Part shown: positions 36,344 to 44,716 of the stretch, piece after piece
Layout of the letters: each line of letters starts with the position of its first letter
Numbering within the stretch: the first letter of the stretch is position 1
From: Palsa-883 sp963847615
GTDB taxonomy: Bacteria; Pseudomonadota; Alphaproteobacteria; Acetobacterales; Acetobacteraceae
Length of the DNA: 64,000 bases
Direction of reading: 5' to 3'
Assembly (NCBI GenBank): GCA_963847615.1
Contig: CAWKAN010000024.1
Span: forward strand, 1-64,000
Notes under the pieces: generated by a model
Databases searched by the model: none
The model's input: the letters and a program-made list of their open reading frames with translations, nothing else
Told to the model about the DNA's origin: nothing
Program-made: the position numbers and the translations under genes

Positions 36344-37525
36344 TCACAGGATCGTTGTATTCGCAAGGGATCTTGTGGCCGGGGGCGCGGGCGGGCGAAC
36401 ATCCCTGCCGTTGCTGCGCGCGGGCGGGCGGCGAACATGCTCCAGCACCAGGGCCAGGCCGACCATCAGCCCCAGCCCGATCCCGTTGGCCAGCAGTTGC
36501 GTCGTCATCGTCACGCCGAAGGTGCGGAAGGCCAGGCGGCAGACCATCGCCAGCATCGTGCCGAGCGCGAACACCTCCAGCGAGTTGCGTCCGCAGATCG
36601 CCAGCAGGCGCAGCGCCGGCCGCTCCGCCAGGGCTCGGAACCGGGCCGAACCAAGCGCGAGCACGGCGAAGGCCAGCACGTTCAGCAGCCGCAGCGGCGC
36701 CAGCACGGTCTTGTCCGGCATATCGAGCACGATCGGATGGAAGTCCAACCAGCCCCAACCGTCCCATGGCGCCACGGCGACCAGCGCGAAGGCGAGATAG
36801 CCCCAGGCCACGGCACGCAGCCAGGGGGGCTGCGGCAGGTTCCCCTCGTAGCGGCGCAGCAGCATGGCGCCGAGCGCGCCGATCACGAACAGGAACTGCC
36901 AGGCGAAGGGGTTGAAGAACCAGCCGTTGCCGTCCAGCCAGTTGGTCAGGTTGATCGACGGATCGATGTTGACCCAGGCCCACAGCGCGCCGGAGGCGGC
37001 CAGGGCGAACACCGGGCCGAGTCGGATCAGGCCGTAGATCAGCGGGAACAGCCCGAGCAGCACGATGTACAGCGGCAGGATGTTCAGGCTCGCCGGCTGC
37101 GCCCGAAGCGTCAGGCCGTGACCCAGGCCGGTCAGCCCACTGCGCACGTAGGACGCGCCGCCGTGCTGCGGCTCCAGCCCGAAATGGTCGAACCAGGCGC
37201 CGACGAACACCAGCACGACCAGCAACATGATCGCCTGGAAGATGTACAGCCGCACCAGGCGCAGGAACACGCGGCGCAGGCCGGTCCACATGCCGTCGCG
37301 GGCAAAGCTGCCGCCATAGGCCATCATCGCGGAAAAGCCGGCCAGCAGCACGAACAGCTCGGCGGCGTCGGAGAAGCCGAAATTGCGCAGCGTGACCAGG
37401 CTGAGCAGGTTCCCGGGCACGTGATCGATGAAGATCATCAGCAGCGCCACGCCGCGCAGCACGTCCACGCGGGAATCCCGCGGAAGCCGTCGTTGGCCGG
37501 CCGGAGCTGCCATCGTATCGGACAT
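36344..37525 (-). CDS. opgC: OpgC-family acyltransferase, glucan succinylation type
   Basis: 393 residues from ATG at 37525. It is strongly hydrophobic with about ten membrane segments. The opening RDSRVDVLRGVALLMIFIDHVPGN is the OpgC/acyltransferase-3 N-terminal motif with the catalytic His of the RGxxxxxIxxDH box. FGFSDAAELFVLLAGFSAMMAYG and LRRVFLRLVRLYIFQ follow. OpgC proteins transfer succinyl groups to osmoregulated periplasmic glucans at the inner membrane. No opgG or opgH is seen nearby, so the acceptor is not certain. A much longer frame upstream is antisense to the aminotransferase and is rejected. The SGNH esterase lies downstream on the same strand. Confidence 0.88.
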   Translation of the reverse strand: MSDTMAAPAGQRRLPRDSRVDVLRGVALLMIFIDHVPGNLLSLVTLRNFGFSDAAELFVLLAGFSAMMAYGGSFARDGMWTGLRRVFLRLVRLYIFQAIMLLVVLVFVGAWFDHFGLEPQHGGASYVRSGLTGLGHGLTLRAQPASLNILPLYIVLLGLFPLIYGLIRLGPVFALAASGALWAWVNIDPSINLTNWLDGNGWFFNPFAWQFLFVIGALGAMLLRRYEGNLPQPPWLRAVAWGYLAFALVAVAPWDGWGWLDFHPIVLDMPDKTVLAPLRLLNVLAFAVLALGSARFRALAERPALRLLAICGRNSLEVFALGTMLAMVCRLAFRTFGVTMTTQLLANGIGLGLMVGLALVLEHVRRPPARSNGRDVRPPAPPATRSLANTTIL

Positions 37526-37675
37526 GTTGGTGTATGTGGCACCGCTCCAGGGCGCGGCAAGCGATCCAGCGGTTAGCCAACTGTGAAAAATGCAACGGAG
37601 TGTTGCCGGCGGCGGTGGATTGACCGCGGGCGGCGCCGCGCCGCAGGCTGGCCCCGACAGCGCGGGAGAGCGGCG

Positions 37676-39013
37676 ATGGACGGCACACAGGTTGCGGTTG
37701 GGGCGGCGGTCGGGGTTGCCGGCGGCGAGGCGGCGTTCTGGGCCCGCGCGCGGCGACACATGCTGCGGTTCGGCGGCAGTTTCGTGCCTTTCGTCCCGGT
37801 GCGCGCCGAGGGCAGCTTCGTGTTCGACGCCGCCGGGCGGCGGGTGCTGGATTTCACCTCCGGGCAGATGAGCGCGATCCTGGGCCACTGCCATCCGGAG
37901 ATCGTCGCCACCGTGTGCGACGCGGCGGGACGGCTGGATCACCTGTTCTCCTCGATGCTCAGCCCGCCGGTGGTGGACCTGGCCGAGGCCCTGGCGCGGC
38001 AGGTGCCGGCGCTGCCCAAGGTGATGCTGCTGTCGACCGGGGGCGAGGCGAACGAGGCGGCGATCAAGATCGCCAAGCTGGTCACCGGCGGGTGGGAGGT
38101 GGTGGGCTTCGCGCAGTCCTGGCACGGCATGACCGGCGGTGCGGCCTCGGCCACCTACAAGGCCGGGCGGCGCGGCTATGGGCCGGCGGCGGCGGGGTCC
38201 TTCGCCATCCCGGCGCCGAACGCCTTCCGCCCGCGGTTTGCCGGGGTGTCCTGGCAGGAAGAACTCGACGACGGATTCGCGCTGCTGGACCGGCAGAGCA
38301 CGGGCAACCTGGCGGCGTTCATCGCCGAGCCGATCCTGTCCTCGGGCGGGATCATCGAGCTGCCGGAGGGATACCTGCGGGCGCTCGCCGCCAAGTGCGC
38401 CGAACGGGGGATGAAACTGATCCTGGACGAGGCGCAGACCGGGCTGGGCCGCACCGGGCTGATGTTCGCCTTCCAGCGCGATGGCGTGGTGCCGGATCTG
38501 CTGGTGCTGTCGAAGACGCTGGGGGCGGGGTTGCCGCTGTCGGCGGTGCTGACCAGCGAGGCGATTTCCGCGGTCTGCGATGCGCGCGGGTTCCTGTTCT
38601 ACACGACGCATGTGAACGACCCGCTGCCGGCTTCGGTCGGGCTGAAGGTGCTGGAGATCGTCGAGCGGGATCGGCTGGCGGCGCGGGCGGCGGTGATGGG
38701 GACGCGGTTGAAGGATGGGCTGCGCGCGTTGCAGGCGCGGTATCCGTGGGTGGGCGACGTGCGCGGGCGGGGGCTGCTGCTGGGGCTGGAGTTCGTTGAC
38801 GAGGATGCTGGCAAGCGGCGGTCGGCCGCGGAGCTGTCGGATGCGGTGACCGATCGGGCGCTGGCGCTGGGGCTGAGCGCGAATATCGTGCGCGCCGGGG
38901 CCTCGGGCGGGGTGATGCGCATCGCGCCGCCGCTGACGGTGAGCGAGGGCGAAATCGACCTGGGGCTGGAGCTGCTGGGCGAGGCGATGCGCGCGGTGGC
39001 GAGCAGCTTGTAG
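37676..39013 (+). CDS. class III aminotransferase (2,2-dialkylglycine decarboxylase-like)
   Basis: 445 residues from ATG at 37676 after GGGAGAG. The PLP-dependent class III layout is clear: FDAAGRRVLDFTSGQMSAILGHCHPE, LLSTGGEANEAAIKIAKL, AQSWHGMTGGAASATY, the LILDEAQTGLGRTG block (Asp to the pyridine nitrogen) and the catalytic Lys in SKTLGAGLPLSAVL (about residue 280). The opening FTSGQMSAILGH and GLLLGLEF resemble 2,2-dialkylglycine decarboxylase and related omega-aminotransferases. It is cytosolic, alone on its strand, and divergent from opgC. The natural donor is not known. Confidence 0.9.
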   Translation: MDGTQVAVGAAVGVAGGEAAFWARARRHMLRFGGSFVPFVPVRAEGSFVFDAAGRRVLDFTSGQMSAILGHCHPEIVATVCDAAGRLDHLFSSMLSPPVVDLAEALARQVPALPKVMLLSTGGEANEAAIKIAKLVTGGWEVVGFAQSWHGMTGGAASATYKAGRRGYGPAAAGSFAIPAPNAFRPRFAGVSWQEELDDGFALLDRQSTGNLAAFIAEPILSSGGIIELPEGYLRALAAKCAERGMKLILDEAQTGLGRTGLMFAFQRDGVVPDLLVLSKTLGAGLPLSAVLTSEAISAVCDARGFLFYTTHVNDPLPASVGLKVLEIVERDRLAARAAVMGTRLKDGLRALQARYPWVGDVRGRGLLLGLEFVDEDAGKRRSAAELSDAVTDRALALGLSANIVRAGASGGVMRIAPPLTVSEGEIDLGLELLGEAMRAVASSL

Positions 39014-39222
39014 GCCGGCGGACCGCTCGACTGGGCCGCTCGACTGGGCCGCCCAATTCGCCCGCCCGCTCCCGCCGGGGCCGGACGAGCCCAGCCGGCC
39101 CGCCGCGGCGCCCGGCGCAAGTCCCGCCACGCGCCCCCGGGGCATTCCAGATGCGATTCCCGTCGTTTGTTGCCCAGGCTTCATTGAGCGGCGCGCCGTC
39201 GCAGGCTAGGTTGCCCGGGCCG

Positions 39223-40146
39223 ATGCGCCATCCCGCTCTCCTTACCGGATTCCTGACCGAACTCGTCCTGCTGATGCCGGCCGCCGCGCCGGCGCAGGTG
39301 ACGATCGACCTGCGCGCGCTGGAGGCGCTGCCGCAGGCGCCACCGCCGTCCGCACCGCCGACGGCGCACCCGGCGCCGCGCCAGGTGTTGCGCACCGTGC
39401 CGGCGAGCCGGGCCGCGGCCGCCGCCCTACCGGTCCCGCCCGGCCCGCCGCCGCGGCAGCAAGCGGTGGGGCAGGAAGCAGCCAGACAGGCCGGTTCCTC
39501 GGCCATAGCTTCCCCCACGACGCCGGCCGCGCCCGCGATGCCCATGGGGGCAGCGTCCGCCCCGGCACCGGTCACCGCCACCGTGGCAACGCCGACCGCG
39601 CCCGCGCCGCCGACCGCCCCGACCAGCCTCGCGCCGGCGCCGCCACCGGCAACCCTGCCGAGCGCGCCGCCGCCGGTCGCCACCCTGGCACCCATCGCGC
39701 CGCCCACGGCGCCGACCACGACGACGCCGCCCGCACCGCCACCGGTGTCCGCCGCCTCGGGCACCACGGCGGCGCCGGAGAAGACCGGCCTCAGCCTGGT
39801 CTTCATCGCCGACGAATCGGACCTCAGCCCAGCCGCAACCGCGGCGATCGACGCGCTGGTGAAGGCCACGCCCAGCGGCAGCACGATCACCTTCAACGTC
39901 GTCGCCTATGCCAAGGGCGCAGCGGACGACCCCTCCGCGGCGCGGCGCACATCGCTGGCACGTGGGCTTTCGGTGCGCGCCGCGCTGATCGCCGATGGCG
40001 TGGCCTCGACCCACATCTACGTCCGCGCCCTCGGCGCCAGCTCCCACGACGGGCCGGCGGACCGCGTCGACCTGACGGTGCTGGGCGCCAGCGGGATCGC
40101 CGCCACACCAGAAGGGACAAAGCCGGCGGCGAGCGCCAGGCCATGA
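39223..40146 (+). CDS. secreted Pro/Ala/Thr-rich OmpA-like protein
   Basis: 307 residues. The start at 39223 gives a signal peptide (ALLTGFLTELVLLMPAAAPAQ). The next 150 residues are very rich in Pro, Ala and Thr and likely form an extended linker across the periplasm. The C-terminal 100 residues resemble an OmpA_C fold (LVFIADESDLSPAATAAIDALV; RRTSLARGLSVRAALIADGV; VYVRALG-like IYVRALGASSHDGPADRVDLTVLG). The stop overlaps the MotA-like start (ATGA at 40143-40146), so the two are translationally coupled. It likely binds peptidoglycan or contacts the outer membrane. The sequence diverges from typical OmpA enough that the fold call is moderate. Confidence 0.75.
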   Translation: MRHPALLTGFLTELVLLMPAAAPAQVTIDLRALEALPQAPPPSAPPTAHPAPRQVLRTVPASRAAAAALPVPPGPPPRQQAVGQEAARQAGSSAIASPTTPAAPAMPMGAASAPAPVTATVATPTAPAPPTAPTSLAPAPPPATLPSAPPPVATLAPIAPPTAPTTTTPPAPPPVSAASGTTAAPEKTGLSLVFIADESDLSPAATAAIDALVKATPSGSTITFNVVAYAKGAADDPSAARRTSLARGLSVRAALIADGVASTHIYVRALGASSHDGPADRVDLTVLGASGIAATPEGTKPAASARP

Positions 40147-41303
40147 CCCGGCCGGGCGTCTTCCTGCTGCGCATGCTGGTGTTCCTGGCAGCGGTCGCGG
40201 CGGTCGCCGGACTGCTCTCTCCCGTGCTGATCGCCGCCTTCCGCAACAACCCCGGCATCAACAGCCTGATCCTGCTGGTGCTCGTGCTGGGCATCGCGTG
40301 GAACCTGCACCAGGTGACCCGCCTCAATCCCGAGGTCACCTGGGTGGAGACCTTCCAGAAGGCACGGCCGCGGCTGGCAGCGCTGCGCCCGCCCCGCCTG
40401 CTGGCACCGATGGCCAGCATGCTGGCGGCGCGCAATGCCGGCGGGCGCGACGGGGGCGGGCGCGACGGGGTGGGCCGGTTCACCCTGTCGACCGGCGCGA
40501 TGCGCAGCCTGCTGGACGGCATCGCCTCGCGGCTCGACGAAAGCCGCGAGCTGTCGCGCTACATGACCGGGCTGATGATCTTCCTCGGCCTGCTCGGCAC
40601 GTTCTGGGGCCTGCTGAAGACGATCAGCTCGGTCTCCGAGGTGATCGGCGCGATGCATGTCGGCGGCGGCGACGTCAACCTGATGTTCGAGCAGTTGAAG
40701 TCCGGCCTCGCCCGCCCGCTCGCCGGCATGGGCACCGCGTTCTCCGCCTCGATGTACGGCCTGTCCGGCGCGCTGGTGCTGGGGTTTCTCGACCTGACCG
40801 CCGGGCAGGCGCAGAACCGTTTCTTTAACGAACTGGAGGAATGGCTGGCCGGGCTGACGCGGCTGTCCAGCGGCGTGCTGGCCGAGGGCGACGGCTCCAT
40901 CCCGGTCTATGTCCAGGCGCTGCTGGAGCAGACCGCCGAGAACATGGAGAACCTGCAGCGCGTGCTGTCGCGCGGCGAGGAGCGCGGCATGCAGGCCAAC
41001 CAGGCGGTGATATCGCTGACCGATCGGATCGCCACGCTGTCCGAATCGATGCGCGCCGGGCAGCATCTGATGGTGCGCATCGCCGAGACCCAGGCCGCAC
41101 TCGGCCCGGCGCTGCAGCATCTGGCCGAGCAGCGCGGCGGCGACGATGCCGCGCGGGCGCATCTGCGCAACATCGAGCTGTATCTCCAGCGCCTGCTGGC
41201 CGAGGCCGAGCAGGGCCGCGCGCAGAGCACCGCGGAGCTGCGCAACGACATCCGCATCCTGACCAGGACGGTGGCCGCCCTGGCCGAGCCGCCGCGCGGC
41301 TAG
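40143..41303 (+). CDS. MotA/TolQ/ExbB-type proton channel protein with a long cytoplasmic helical tail
   Basis: 386 residues. Two membrane segments lie near the N-terminus (residues about 8-30 and 36-55) and two more near 141-162 (MTGLMIFLGLLGTFWGLLKT) and 202-222. The LGLLGTFWGLLKTI and MGTAFSASMYGLSGALVLGFLDL segments match the TolQ/MotA channel core. About 165 residues of mostly helical cytoplasmic tail follow, more than in TolQ or ExbB. With the MotB-like protein next door it should form a proton-driven stator that does work on the envelope. Similar pairs occur in conserved alphaproteobacterial envelope operons and, with extra genes, in Zorya defence systems. No helicase or nuclease partner is present here. 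Confidence 0.85.
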   Translation: MTRPGVFLLRMLVFLAAVAAVAGLLSPVLIAAFRNNPGINSLILLVLVLGIAWNLHQVTRLNPEVTWVETFQKARPRLAALRPPRLLAPMASMLAARNAGGRDGGGRDGVGRFTLSTGAMRSLLDGIASRLDESRELSRYMTGLMIFLGLLGTFWGLLKTISSVSEVIGAMHVGGGDVNLMFEQLKSGLARPLAGMGTAFSASMYGLSGALVLGFLDLTAGQAQNRFFNELEEWLAGLTRLSSGVLAEGDGSIPVYVQALLEQTAENMENLQRVLSRGEERGMQANQAVISLTDRIATLSESMRAGQHLMVRIAETQAALGPALQHLAEQRGGDDAARAHLRNIELYLQRLLAEAEQGRAQSTAELRNDIRILTRTVAALAEPPRG

Positions 41304-41309
41304 CGGCGC

Positions 41310-42482
41310 ATGCAGGCGAACCTCCGCCGGCGCGGCGACAACGGGCTGAACGCCTGGCCCGGCTACGTGGACGCGCTGTCCACGCTGCTGATGGTCATCA
41401 TCTTCGTGCTGCTGGTCTTCGTGCTGGCACAGGCCTTCCTGTCGGTGACGCTGTCCTCGCGCGACAAGCAGCTCGATCAGGTCAATCAGGAACTGGCGAA
41501 ACTGACCGACATGCTGTCGCTGGAGCGCAGCCACGCCGCCGCGCTGAGCGCCTCGATCGCGCAGCTCAACCAGCAGATCGCCATCGGCAACGACGTGCGC
41601 GCGGCCCTGGCGCAGCGGCTGACGGTGGCGCAGGGCCAGCAGGCGCAGGCCGCCAAGGCGCAGCAGGACCTGGCGGCGCAGCTTGCCGCCGCCAACTCGC
41701 GCGCCGCCGCCGCCGGACTGGAGGTCGCCGATGCCACGCAGGAGCGGGCGAGCCTCGCGGCGCGTCTCGATGCCTCGCAGGCGCAGCTCGCCGAGGCCAA
41801 CAAGGCGCGCGACCAGCTTGCCGCCCAGGCCGCCGAGGACAAGACCTTCAGCGACAGCGCCCGGGCGCAGATCGCCCTGCTCAATCAGCAGGTGGAACAG
41901 TTGCGCGCGCAGATCGCCGCGGTGGCGCGCGCGCTCGACCTGGCCGAGGCGGCCGGGCGCGACAAGGACGTGCAGATCGCCAACCTGGGCCAGAAGCTGA
42001 ACGCCGCGCTGGCCGCCAAGGTCGAGGAGTTGCAGCAGTACCGCAGCGAGTTCTTCGGCCGGCTGCGCCAGGTGCTGGCCAACCGGCCGGGCATCTCGAT
42101 CGTCGGCGACCGCTTCGTGTTCCAGAGCGAGGTGCTGTTCCCGGTCGGCAGCGCCGAGCTGACCGATGCCGGCGTGGCGCAGATCAATACGCTGGCGGAC
42201 ACGGTCAAGCAGATCATGCCGGAGATCCCGGCGAACATTCACTGGATCCTGCAGGTCAATGGCCACACCGACCGCCAGCCGATCAAGGGCGGGCGGTTCG
42301 CGACCAACTGGGAGCTGTCGGCGGCCCGCGCCATCACCGTGGTGAAGCTGCTGATCGCCGACGGAGTACCGCCGGAGCACCTCGCGGCCACCGGGTTCTC
42401 CGACTACCAGCCGCTGGACAGCGCCGACACGCCGGAGGCCTATGCGAAGAATCGCCGCATCGAGCTGCGATTGACCAATTGA
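41310..42482 (+). CDS. MotB/OmpA-like stator protein with coiled-coil periplasmic region
   Basis: 390 residues. One N-terminal membrane segment carries the channel Asp at its start (GYVDALSTLLMVIIFVLLVFVL), as in MotB. A long Ala/Gln/Glu-rich coiled coil follows (residues about 50-235), then an OmpA-family peptidoglycan-binding domain (FQSEVLFPVGSAELTDAGVAQ; QVNGHTDRQPIKGGRFATNWELSAARA; YAKNRRIELRLT). It lies 6 bp after the MotA-like gene, and its stop overlaps the DUF1186 start (TGATG). It is probably the cell-wall-anchored half of the stator encoded with its neighbour. It is not flagellar: no flagellar genes are nearby and the domain order differs from MotB. Confidence 0.88.
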   Translation: MQANLRRRGDNGLNAWPGYVDALSTLLMVIIFVLLVFVLAQAFLSVTLSSRDKQLDQVNQELAKLTDMLSLERSHAAALSASIAQLNQQIAIGNDVRAALAQRLTVAQGQQAQAAKAQQDLAAQLAAANSRAAAAGLEVADATQERASLAARLDASQAQLAEANKARDQLAAQAAEDKTFSDSARAQIALLNQQVEQLRAQIAAVARALDLAEAAGRDKDVQIANLGQKLNAALAAKVEELQQYRSEFFGRLRQVLANRPGISIVGDRFVFQSEVLFPVGSAELTDAGVAQINTLADTVKQIMPEIPANIHWILQVNGHTDRQPIKGGRFATNWELSAARAITVVKLLIADGVPPEHLAATGFSDYQPLDSADTPEAYAKNRRIELRLTN

Positions 42483-43447
42483 TGAGCGAGCTGCCCCACC
42501 ATCCGTTGCTGCGCGAGATCGCCACCGCGGAGGACCTGCCCTCGACGGCGATCGCATACTGCATGCTGTGCATCCCGGAGGTGGCGCCGGAGCTGCTCGC
42601 GGCGGTCGCGCGCGTGGCCGAGGGGCCGCTGGACAGCCAGGGCGATCTGAACCTGGTGTATTATGGGGTGCACATTCTCGGCGCCGCACGCGAGACGCGG
42701 CTGCAGGTGCCGCTGCTGCGCCTGTTGCGCCTGCCGGATGACCGGTTGGATGACGTGCTGGGCGACACCTACCCGACGACCCTGACGCAGATCGCCGTCG
42801 GCGCGTTCGACGGCGATGTCCAGGCGCTGTTCGACCTGCTGTGCGATGCCGCGGCGAGCGAGCTCGTCCGCAAGTCGCTGTTCGACGCGGTTGCCTATCT
42901 GACCTGGCTTGGCCGCATCCCGGCGGAGACCACGCGCGCGTTGCTGCATCGCTTCGATGCCGAGCGGGTCATTCCCGCCGGCGACATCGGTTGGAACGGC
43001 TGGGAAACGGCGATCGAGCTGCTCGGCTGGAGCGATTTCGCCCCGCTGGTGGAGGCCGCCTATGCGGACGGACGGCTCGACACCGGCGTGAGCGAGCTGC
43101 GGCTGTTCAGGCAGGGCCTTGCCGCCGCTGCCGCGGCCGCGCCGGGCGACGACGAGCGGTTCAAGGTTGCCGGCTGCGGCTACATCGAGGACGTGCTGAC
43201 GGCGATCGCGGTTGCGGCCCCCATGCTGGGCGGCGGCGACGATACGACGTTTGACGATGCGGCGTTCGACGATGAGTCGCTCGACGGCCTGGTGATCAAC
43301 GATCTGGAGTCGCTCGACGAGGACCGGGTGGCCTGGGCATCCGACATCGAGGGGCCCCGGCGCAACCCGCTGCGCCATGTCGGGCGCAACGACCCCTGCC
43401 CGTGCGGCAGCGGCAAGAAATACAAGAGATGCTGTCTGGCGGCCTGA
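42482..43447 (+). CDS. DUF1186 protein with C-terminal SEC-C zinc motif
   Basis: 321 residues. The N-terminal 250 residues look like HEAT-type helical repeats characteristic of DUF1186 (for example LRLLRLPDDRLDDVLGD and LFDLLCDAAASELVRKSLFDA). An acidic linker (GGGDDTTFDDAAFDDESLD) follows. The C-terminus RNDPCPCGSGKKYKRCCL is the SEC-C zinc-binding motif seen in SecA and many unknown proteins. The start overlaps the MotB-like stop by one base (TGATG). The role is unknown; the coupling suggests a cytosolic partner of the stator module. No membrane segment is present. Confidence 0.88.
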   Translation: MSELPHHPLLREIATAEDLPSTAIAYCMLCIPEVAPELLAAVARVAEGPLDSQGDLNLVYYGVHILGAARETRLQVPLLRLLRLPDDRLDDVLGDTYPTTLTQIAVGAFDGDVQALFDLLCDAAASELVRKSLFDAVAYLTWLGRIPAETTRALLHRFDAERVIPAGDIGWNGWETAIELLGWSDFAPLVEAAYADGRLDTGVSELRLFRQGLAAAAAAAPGDDERFKVAGCGYIEDVLTAIAVAAPMLGGGDDTTFDDAAFDDESLDGLVINDLESLDEDRVAWASDIEGPRRNPLRHVGRNDPCPCGSGKKYKRCCLAA

Positions 43448-43643
43448 GGCCGGTGGCGCCGAAGGCGGTGTGCTGCGGCGAAAGAGTGGCGCAGGTGATC
43501 GGGGGCAGGTCTGTCGCGGAACCAGCCGCCCTGGTGGGCTGGCGCCTCCATAACCGCGCCGGGCGAAAGACCCAGATGCCGGCTTGTCCGTGCGGATTGC
43601 GTGCGGATCGCGGGGGCGCCAGCACAGGCTGGAGATCCGGGGC

Positions 43644-44051
43644 CTATTCCAACCAGTTTTCGACCTTCAAGCCGCGCACCCGGCGGAATTCGCCGACATT
43701 GTGCGTGACCAGCATCACGCCGATGGAACGGGCATGCGCCGCGATGAAGAGGTCCGTCGGACCGATCCGCTGACCGCGTGCCTCAAGCTCCGCACGGATG
43801 CCAGCGTATTCCGCATCCGCCGGCACGTCGAACGCCAGAACATCGACGGCCGACAGCACGGCTTCCACCCGGCTCAGCAACCGGGCCGATCCTTTCTTGA
43901 CGGCACCGTATCGTAGTTCCGCCGCGGTGATGATGCTGACGCAAATCCCCGCCTCGCCGTGCTGACTGAGCCTCTCCGCGGCACGCCCCTGCGGGTTGCG
44001 GATCAGATCGGACATGATGTTGGTGTCCAACATGGTCCGGTAGGTTGTCAC
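43644..44051 (-). CDS. vapC: VapC-type PIN-domain toxin
   Basis: 135 residues. The PIN-domain acidic residues are in TMLDTNIMSDLIRN (first Asp), ITAAELRYGAVKKG (Glu), TDLFIAAHARSIG (Asp) and THNVGEFRRVRGL. VapC proteins are ribonucleases that cleave tRNA or rRNA when not bound by the antitoxin. The start overlaps the vapB stop (ATGA), the usual order of antitoxin before toxin. An ATG six codons downstream is also possible. A stop immediately follows VENWLE. It may stabilise this region after stress. Confidence 0.95.
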   Translation of the reverse strand: MTTYRTMLDTNIMSDLIRNPQGRAAERLSQHGEAGICVSIITAAELRYGAVKKGSARLLSRVEAVLSAVDVLAFDVPADAEYAGIRAELEARGQRIGPTDLFIAAHARSIGVMLVTHNVGEFRRVRGLKVENWLE

Positions 44052-44308
44052 AGATCCACATCCCGGGCAGGCAGCAGGCCGGCGTCGAAATCCGGGAATT
44101 CGTCGTCGATCGGCTCCAGGCGTGCGAGCAATGCGAGGAGTCCGGCCTTGCGGACGGGCTCGATGACCAGGCGGTCGCCTTCGCGATGCATCAGAGCGGT
44201 GTCGCCGGGCAGTTCGAATTCAACCGGGATGCGGACCGCCTGGTTCCGACCGTTCTTGAAGAGCCGGACCTCTCGGGTGTGGGGCACTGAACTCTCCGTT
44301 TGCAGCAT
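44048..44308 (-). CDS. vapB: VapB-type AbrB-fold antitoxin
   Basis: 86 residues from ATG at 44308; an ATG four codons upstream is an alternative. The N-terminus is a swapped-hairpin AbrB domain (REVRLFKNGRNQAVRIPVEFELPGD), which binds operator DNA. The acidic C-terminal region (PIDDEFPDFDAGLLPARD) would thread into the VapC active site. The pair is expected to autoregulate through the VapB DNA-binding domain; the operator should lie just upstream of 44308 but I could not define it. Confidence 0.93.
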   Translation of the reverse strand: MLQTESSVPHTREVRLFKNGRNQAVRIPVEFELPGDTALMHREGDRLVIEPVRKAGLLALLARLEPIDDEFPDFDAGLLPARDVDL

Positions 44309-44659
44309 ATGCCTGAACATAGGCCGGCCGACCGCCGATTTCCAGGCCCGCGGCTCGGTGGGGACGATGCGCCGCCTGCCGGCGAGGCATGCCGATCCGG
44401 TGCGAGCCTTCCGGCGGCGCGACCTGTCGCTGCCGCGCGGCGCGGATATGTCGTGGCGATAGCTTGGGCAAACCCGCCGCGGCCCCCGACAACTCAGGCG
44501 CCTCGCTGTCTTGCCTGCGAACCATCGCGGCCGAGCCAACCGCACCCGCGGGGCGCGCGGCTAGCGTCGTCCCAATCCATCCTGGCGCGCACCCGACGCC
44601 CCGGCCGCCCTTCGGTCTCCGCCGCACAATCGTTGGCCACGCACGCCCCTCGTGGCGGC
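44309..44659. other. gap between vapB and the downstream terminator
   Basis: About 350 bp without a supported gene. It holds the vapBC promoter/operator region somewhere near 44310-44400, not defined by a recognisable palindrome. Open frames here belong to no family I know. Confidence 0.4.
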
Positions 44660-44690
44660 AAAAAAACGGGGAGGCAAAGCCTCCCCGTTC
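44660..44690 (-). terminator. rho-independent terminator of the ThDP enzyme gene
   Basis: On the minus strand CGGGGAGGC pairs with GCCTCCCCG around a three-base loop, followed by a run of seven T residues. It lies about 30 bp past the stop at 44717 in the direction of transcription, the best terminator in the window. Confidence 0.85.
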
Positions 44691-44716
44691 ACGCACGTCA
44701 ATCGGCGATCCCGCGT

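Noticed and set aside
36344..39184. 946-codon minus-strand frame covering opgC and the aminotransferase region
   Set aside because: Only the last 393 codons match OpgC; the rest is antisense to a clear aminotransferase gene.
40143..42482. A complete Zorya defence system
   Set aside because: ZorA/ZorB-like proteins are present, but no ZorC, ZorD or ZorE candidate lies nearby and the neighbours are envelope or unknown genes.
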